From Dipylidium caninum (Eukaryota; Platyhelminthes; Cestoda; Cyclophyllidea; Dipylidiidae): a stretch of DNA of 64,000 nt. The notes under the pieces are model-generated. The model saw only the letters and a program-made list of their open reading frames with translations. It was not told the DNA's origin and searched no databases. The stretch spans positions 372,001 through 436,000 of the forward strand of contig QEYB01000255.1 in NCBI GenBank assembly GCA_017562135.1, given 5' to 3'. Of the stretch, positions 56,385 through 64,000 are shown in pieces. Each line of letters starts with the position of its first letter. The stretch's first letter is position 1. The translations under genes and the position numbers were made by a program.

Positions 56385-59300
56385 CTCAAGCCGGCCACTG
56401 CTGCCCACTGCCCGCCGGGGGCTGCTGCGCCGGTCCTTTTGGCGCGATCCACTCCCTCCTCCAACGCAACGACCAACGCTGATACGCCCAGTAAGTAGTG
56501 AATGAACTTAAATTCGCCTCTTCCGTGTCTGATACCCACCTTTTTTGTCATGCCTTGCCAGGTGAAAAAAGGAATTATTTTTTTCAGATTTGAGCTCGAC
56601 ACAAGATCCACTACCCAACCATAATTCTCTCCATCCTCCTACCAAGTGGTAGTGGCAGTTTTTCGGTCGAGTCGAATGGTTGCCCCCCCTCCCTTACCCC
56701 CAAGATACTAATCCCAGTCTATGGCGTTTTAAGAGACAAAAAACGTTAGCTTAGCTTTTTTCGTTCTTCTGGTTCAATAAGTGGATGCGGTGGATTACGC
56801 TACTACACCGTCTTAAAGGATTTTGACGGAGGATACGATTTTGTTTAATTGCTAAACAAAGTCCTGATGGCGAGAATTGCTTTTCGCTTTGGCGTAAGTG
56901 TACACCGGAGTGGAGAGTTCATGTGGAATGAGCAATAGGAGCAGACGGTGGAAGATGAATATAATCACCTAGAGGGGATTTGATTGTCCATGTCACTGGC
57001 ACAGGAGCAGTAACGGGTTTCTTTTGGGCTCGAGGAGTTCAACATACGCCGCTTAGAACAAAAATTACGTGATAACTTTTTCAGGTGTCACACAGTATTA
57101 CTTCAGGCATGTTGGACGACTTGCCTCTTTTGACATTCTCCCTGCGACAGCCGCGAATGGACAGTTTGAATGTGCGCCCAAAGCTGCCTGCTTCGTCTCC
57201 TTCAGAAACAGACGAGCATTTCACCTGTCCTTGCGTCAAAATTCGTTTCAGCAACTGCTAGGCCAGATTTAGACTATGCAACCCCATTTCTACCTCATTT
57301 TAAGTAGGAGTTTCAGGCGACTTCCCACCTGAGGCCGTTGGCAGGACCGATGGCGATAAAATTAGCAGTTGAATGCGCCCAGGTGTGTCGCTTCCCCTCT
57401 GGTCATGGTTAGGCGTACTTGATAAGAAATCTCATTAGAATGAAAATCAAATCACACGAAAGCAGAAAGACGAGGACGTTTGGAGGAATTTTCTCCCAAA
57501 TGAATGGTAACAATGGTGTGCAAATAAATGCAACTTCGTTGATGAATCAGATAATTTATCAGGTGTAGGCAACATTTCGAGACGCTTCCTAAGGACGCCT
57601 GAAAAAGGCCTCAGAAAGGTGAATTTCCCATCAAAAAGATCCCAGAAGATAGGTAACATCCTCCAGGTAATGTTGCCTAAAAAAACTAGTTAATTTATCA
57701 AGGAATTGGAAGGAAATGACATTACCGGGGGCAGAGGAAGGCCTACCTGTGGATGTGTGAAGATTCGCCCGAGTGAGACTCCTTTGCAGCAATTCCACTA
57801 GAAATAGGCGCTGAGAGAAGAGAGAAGTCAGCAGAGCAAAGGCGGTGCAAGGAGCGCTTGCTAGTCTTCGTCCAACGCCTTCGCATCATCAACATTTTTA
57901 TTGGCTTATCGCTTTTGGGCCAAGAGAACCAGGCGCGTTCCTCGGGTTTCCTTCGGGCATGCAGACAGACTGTTGATGGCAATAACTTAGACGCAACAAA
58001 ATGATAACACAAAGCCGTTTGTGGCCCAAGTTCATCTCTCCAACGGGAATGAGGAATTAAAGAGTCCCCTGAAAGAAAGTGGGTCCGTTGACTTTTGGTC
58101 TCAGGATCAACGACTTCAAAGGGCCTCACCGACGGCGCTCGCGCTAAACGCTCACGTCAGGACAGTTTTCGTCGAGGCGAATGAGTCTCACGAAGTTTAG
58201 TTAAGAAAGCAGTTTGTAAGGAAAATTTATTTCCCAGCCATAAATGAACTGAAGTCCGGCCATCGTGATCCGCCCAATGGGTCGTGGCTCGCGACTCGTC
58301 CGCACAGCTAGAGGTGGCGGGGGCGGAGGGAAAGGAGATGCCGGTTGTTCTTTCTTGCTCTTTAGACACCATAAGGCATGCAAAGACCGTTTCTGTTTGG
58401 CAATACTTCGGCAGACACGTACTCTTGCTGTAAATTTATTACCAGGCGACCAACTATTAAGTGCGCTCCCCTACAGAACGCAGTAGGAAATTTCGTGCAA
58501 TTCTGTCTCGGTCTTCGACTCGGTCAACTTGGCAGTTCAATGGCGAGACTGCTTAGGTGACACGTTTCCTGTAGTTTTACCACTCGGTACGCACTTTTAC
58601 ACTGCGTAGTGAAAAGGTCTTCAAAACGACAGCAAAAGTCCGCCGTCACGAGGCACGCATCCGGTGAGGAGAAAGTGGGCAGGTGAGCTCGGGCCGAACG
58701 GAGGTATTCAACGGGCGCCGGAGATGCTGTAAACAGCGCACCTGAGGGTTAACGCAAAAGGACTGCCAGACTTCTCACCGACGGGCAGTGGGTAGATGCT
58801 CAATTTGATCAACTGCAAGTTAAGCAAGTGGTCAAGCTTTACAGTCGCCCGTGGCATACACCGACACGATTTGGCTAAACAGCTTACGCTAACTGACATT
58901 ATTTTACATGCCGTGCCAAATCTGCGTGTGGCAAAAGCATTTTTATAGTCCGAAAAGGCCCCACTGTGGTGTGAATGACGGACGCAACCGCATTTTTACG
59001 CCTGCCGACTTCCGCCTGAAAATTCTCTCCCACGACAAAAAAAGTCATTCTGTGTTCGCTCAATCCGCAAAACTTTTCTCTGCAAAAGGCTACGGCAGTG
59101 CGCTTCTGCTTGCTTATCAACTCCCGCCTAACAAACTCTAGCAGATTCATTAAAAATGTCGTAATGATCTCAACTTTGTCAGTCCCTGTCTCAATTTCCT
59201 GCCTACGAGCACGTTTAGAGGCAGATGTACCAGTGTGGAAGCCTTTATCAGGCCTCCACCTCCGCGTACTCCATAACTAACCGAGAGGAAGCAACGAGTC

Positions 59301-61783
59301 ACGGAGACGGGCGCTCCGTCGCACGGTGCTCTGCTAAAAGCACAGATCTCAGTTTTCTCCATAGGGACTGCTAATTCGTTGGACTTTCGAACGCTTTACC
59401 GCCCTTTCAAAAGCCCCTAGTCGCCACGTTACCAGGCGCAAATAGCGTTTGACCCCATTAGTTGAAGAAGAAGTTTAATTCGTCACAGAAGGCGAACGAA
59501 CAACTTTCACCTCTCACTAAGCAGTCCCAACTAATAGAACCACGTCGCCTATACATAGGCCATAAATTGTTCGCATCTTCGGCCAAAAATTGCAGTACGC
59601 ACGCGAAGGCGACATTAGGTGGGAAAGAGACCAGAAGTTGACAAGTGGAGGGTGGGGGTGGATGTCGGTGATTCATTGGTGGTGATGAAGGCGCAACCAT
59701 CGTCCCCGTCGTTCCCCCTTCTCCCCCTTTTCCGCGCCGTCCCTAAACACATCGTCCTGTCTACTAACTAGTGGCTAATTGGCAGGTCGTATGCCATTCG
59801 ATTAGTTCCCTTAAGTGACTATTCCTGCCATTTTCTGCTTTGAAAGGTACAAACGCAGTCATAAACAAAACCACCTATTCAGTCGTTTGACTACGTTATT
59901 ATGATCGAAATTGTACTATCACCGGCGTCGAAGAAGTGGTCAAAGCGAAAGGGAATGAAAATTTGCGTGATTTTTAACGAAATAAGCGGACTGCGGTGAA
60001 GCGAATGCCACCGTACTTCGCGGGATCCCCTCAAAATAAGTTAAACGACTGAGAGTGGATAATGTCATGGTTGCGATCAGGACAATGTTGTCAGGCCACC
60101 AGTGTCATGGTATTTTGCATTGTGTTCTGCGCACAGGAGTGTGGAGCCAGGAAGCGATGGTAGAAGGGAGAAGCTAAATAACTGATGGTCGTGGAGTATT
60201 GAGAAGTGCCCCGCGGTGCGTAGAAGAGAGGTAGACAGTTGATAAACTGCTGTGGCATCCGCGACCGGAAGAGGAGTCGCTCTATTGTTCTACCACGACA
60301 AAGCCTTATCTCATTGAAGTAAACAAAAATGAGAAAACCTGAAATTGTCAATCTCCCGTCTACGTGCAGACATGATGCAGGGCACCTCCTCCAAGTCAGG
60401 AGTAGAGCAACTATGGAAGTAGACGGGCGACATCACTCGTGGTGGACATTCGAGGCGGCGTGTGCACAGGCCTGCGAGTTCGTCCAACCGTGTCACGGCT
60501 GCTTTTCAGTTTAATATCCACCGCATCTGAATTCACCACTTGCGCTCGAGGATCCATCGGAAATCTACGAAAGTGATTGAAAAAATCTGCTCCTCCTTCA
60601 AAACTCGAGAAGTGGATAGCAACAGACATAATTTGTCCCTCGATACCTTGAGCGTCGGCAAACGGTAGCTTCACAAGTGACCTACTTGCTAAATTCACAT
60701 TTCAACGTACTCAGAAAATTTACCACTGCACAATTCGATCATCCGCTCAAATGGTCCAATTTACTAGCCTTTATAAATGAGAGAGTTGACCACTGTGGCG
60801 AATAACGGGTCACTGGATATGGCTTCCAAAGTTACGCTTCTGCCCTCAGTCGTTGGCACACCTTGGCTCCCTCGTCTTGCTATCATTTCGAAGGGCTGCA
60901 GACACCCTTCTCCGGAGCAATATACCGCACGGCGTTCGGGTTGCCCTCAGCCCTGCTTTACGGATTGGTACACTCGATTCTCAAAAGGCCTACCTGCCCT
61001 CCCTTCAGGAGGCAAAGCGTCTCTCGGTTTAATAAAGTCCAAGAAAAGGGCGTGGAAGGTGACCTTCCCACGGCTCTAAGAATATTCTGACCTACAATTC
61101 AATTGATTAGCATTAGGACAATCGGACTCCAAGTAACTACAAATCAAGCATCTTTGTGGCACATCTCAACGTAAACATATCACGTTGTCCCTTCGTCTCC
61201 ATTCCATTGCAGGCGATGGTGACATTTCGCTCCATGTCTAATGAAATGTCAGCAGACCTATACGTATTGACAAGGCAAAAGTGGGACGAGAAAATGTTAA
61301 GGCAATAGATTTATTGTCCACCGCATGACAGTTGGCAGCATTAACTAGCTCTCAGAAACGCACTATCCTTTTGTTATCCGAGTATTGTCAATAAACAGGC
61401 AAGTTAAAGGAAAAAATATATCAGAGAGTCACAAAAAGTGCTGAATGTCGCTTAAATTGTGGGATTCTCAATTCATGTTTTATTGCCTTAAATGAAGCTG
61501 CCGGAGCGATCAAATGATTGCAAAGCGTGACTACCTCTTTTGGAAACCAGGATCAAATTCTACAGCTATGCTAATTGCCAACAGTAGGGTAAAAGTCAAA
61601 AGTCAAACCACAACGCTTAATTCAGAGCGTTTTTCCTAGTGGAGTACCATCAAGCGGAAGGCGGAGGCTGCCGCCTGTTTCTTCGTTGAAATACTCCACA
61701 CATTGGTAGTTGATTGAAGAGAAGTGCATGGCTGTTTTCACAATAGCTGCTGAATTGTCACAGCAGAAAGAGTCGCTGATTAG

Positions 61784-62167
61784 GATTGTTACTTAGGCAA
61801 AATTAGCATTTTGGGCCAAATCAACGAAGAAATTATCAAACCGGAATTTGTCAATCCGAATGCCTTCTTCATCGAGTCCCGCAGGGAGACTCGGCCAGTT
61901 GCTTCATATGCGCAGCTGCAGAATCAACTCCATTTGGTAACCCGTGATTCAGCAAACCCGATGGCCAAACGGGTTTTTGTAAGTCCTCCGGCGCCGTTTG
62001 TTCTGACAGATCAGCCGAACAAATTCAGTCAAAAGAGCTACAAAAATATATGCGCGGAGAGCCTCTCAGCTCAATCATTAGATGACAGACCTACTATTTC
62101 GGTTGAAAGCACGCGGCAAGCGTGCCCCTGGTTTCATGTTTGCTCTAAAGAGGGGAAGCTTCTTTAA
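61784..62167 (+). other. unassigned open frame of about 127 codons
   Basis: The frame opens after a TAG at 61781 and closes at 62167. It has balanced, protein-like composition in otherwise AT-rich DNA, for example KRVFVSPPAPFVLTDQPNKF. It has no ATG near its 5' end, so if real it would be an internal or terminal exon. No domain is recognised and no partner exon was found. Confidence 0.18.
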
Positions 62168-64000
62168 AATATCCCCCTATTATATAATCAGGGCGCATGA
62201 ATGCAAATTTGACGGTTAAATAAAGTCTTCTTCCCTCCCAGTAGCCAGCTAAAATTGCAGTCGTGCGAAGTACAAGTAAGAAGAGTGCCTGCGAGAGGCA
62301 TACCCGAGCGTGAAAATCAGAAAATGAGCCCACATTTTAATGGTTGACGATGTGGTCGAGATGATGCTGCGTTTTAAGCTCATTTCACACTGTCAGATGG
62401 ATTTGCGTTAAAAGCTAATGAAAATTCCGCATCGGCCATTTAAAACAGGCTCAGTCTCTGCGTTTGAAGTCAAAAACACTAAATCTAGGGGAAAGTGATA
62501 ACATTTGGGAGAAGGGAGGGGAAGGGGGGGCGGGGCGGGGAAAAGTTAACTTCCCATCTCAGATTGTGCTAGATAAACCTGTAATAAGTAATAATTTAAT
62601 AGGAGTGATGTTTTAACTAGGAGGCAAGAAAAGACCCTTTTAAAAGAAATTATGCAAAATGAATTTGACCATAAAATTATTTCCCTCATACACGGTTGCT
62701 GCAATCTCCGAAAGATTTGAAAAGCCTCTACCATTTGCAATGCAATAACCCTTTGGAAGCACGAGACCGGCCTTCTGAGCCACATTCAGGCCATGAGCAC
62801 CTGTGGTCTTCAAAATCGCCGTGGCCACCGGGACAGGACTCTTGTCTGCGTCTCCAGGCAGGGCCACCGAGGGAGCCATGGCAGCTCAAAATCCATTCTA
62901 CTGCCAAAATGAGAGATGCTCAGGACGCTTAAAAAAGAGGGCAGGAAATCATTCTCTGCTTCTGGCTGTGCATTAACATAAATATATTCAGCAATTAACA
63001 AACGAACAGCATTCGAATATCACTCTCTTTGATATACTTCGATAGAAGGATGTCAAGGTATTAAGAAGGCATCAGATAGAACGCTCCTTATTCAACACCG
63101 AGGAAGGGAATATTCGAGGCTAAGTTGTATCCATTCACATCAGAGCGGACTTGATATTCTAAATTGCAATAGTGAGATGACTTAAAAGACGAGGAAGGGA
63201 AATAGCGTAATCGAAACGGCGGCTCAAGACCTCCACTAGGAAGGATTCAGATGAATTGCCGGACGAATAATCAAAGTGCCTTTAGTGCGGGATACAGAGG
63301 GGTTTGCTGAGAAATACTGTTACTCAAACTATTGACGTTAAGGCCCAGGGAGGCCTTAAAACCAATGTCTCGCACCCAAGTTAATAGAGAAAATGTAAAA
63401 TTATATAATTTGATGTGTATTATGAAAAAAACGTGATGGTAGAGCCTGTATGCGTGAAACGTAAAGCCCGAGGCAAAGTAAGATTACTGGGTCAGGGCGC
63501 TTAGAAGGAGATCCACAATTGGGAGGATGCTGGCATGGTAGCGCTTCCCATTCGCGTGACAAAAAGCCTTCAGGTTCGTCAGTCGATGTACGAAGCCTCG
63601 GCTCTTCAGGAGTGCCCGGACCTGGAAATGCAGACCAACATAAGACCTTCGAAAGGTATCCTAACCGCTGGTATCGGGGGAAGAAGCGAAATGAGAATGT
63701 GGCACTTCTGGCAGGAGACAGCATGGTTAGTTATGCATCAAAGGTGTCAGCCATTCAGCCAACCACTAAAAGCACGCCTCGTTGGAACAAACTCGGGACC
63801 CTTGCCGGTGGTCTAAAGTAACTTCATATCGGCGGGCACAAATGTTGGTTTACTTGGTAAAACTTACTGAAACAAAAAATTAACCATGAATCCATCTAAC
63901 GTATTTTGGAGCAACACTATCTTCGGTTCATTGTGCATCCGAGGTCATCATTAACTCAGGAACCACTACAGATGACCCCACTTCAAATATACTCTTTTGG
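62168..64000. other. intergenic, no recognisable gene
   Basis: Mostly AT-rich DNA with one strong G-rich tract at 62514-62540. Two overlapping plus-strand frames at 63519-63821 are short and unassigned. The window ends without a gene boundary being seen. Confidence 0.45.
62514..62540 (+). other. strong G-quadruplex-forming tract
   Basis: GGG, GGGG, a run of seven G, GGGG and GGGG occur with loops of one or two bases. This is the best quadruplex candidate in the window. It stands alone in AT-rich DNA with no adjacent gene recognised. Confidence 0.55.

Larger units (their letters stand above)
43631..61780. other. intergenic, no recognisable gene
   Basis: About 18 kb of mixed composition. The longest open frame (44921-45478, 185 codons) matches nothing I know and begins in GC-rich sequence. 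Purine- and C-rich tracts are listed separately. No tRNA, rRNA, transposase or reverse transcriptase was identified. Confidence 0.45.

Noticed and set aside
56981..56991. Eleven bases identical to the 5' end of the miR-219 family
   Set aside because: The match stops after the seed region and the flanks do not fold into a precursor hairpin.

Overview
This window is animal nuclear DNA. Both recognisable proteins are metazoan: a Trithorax-related histone methyltransferase and a Roundabout axon-guidance receptor. One of them is interrupted by GT-AG introns of several kilobases. I see no operons, bacterial genes, CRISPR arrays or intact mobile elements. The divergent but complete domain sets, large fused exons, mixed AT/GC composition and sparse repeats suggest a flatworm, perhaps a cyclophyllidean tapeworm. 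That placement is an inference and was not tested by any search.

Layout. Positions 516-5375 (+) hold an intronless gene for a 1619-residue KMT2C/D (MLL3/4, Drosophila Trr) type H3K4 methyltransferase. A long presumed 3'UTR follows, with three AATAAA signals at 6803-6861. From about 6.9 to 26.7 kb I see no gene I can name; this stretch holds low-complexity tracts, a pair of hairpins, one possible frameshifted coding relic (13346-13770, -) and one weak candidate exon near 18.7-18.96 kb. Positions 26883-42463 (+) hold a four-exon robo gene. The splice phases (0, 1, 1) join into one continuous 1425-residue frame: signal peptide, five Ig domains, three FN3 domains, one membrane helix and a short cytoplasmic tail with a PYATT-like motif and a polyproline block. 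From about 43 to 64 kb there is again no recognisable gene, only short unassigned open frames and purine- or G-rich tracts.

The two genes do not belong to one pathway. Trr is a nuclear enhancer-type H3K4 methyltransferase. Robo is a cell-surface Slit receptor that steers axons and migrating cells. They look like ordinary neighbours separated by about 20 kb. The most interesting points are that the MLL3/4 protein lacks the N-terminal PHD clusters (the split Trr/LPT arrangement), that both genes have unusually large intronless coding blocks, and that the Robo tail is reduced. I found no convincing undescribed multi-gene system.
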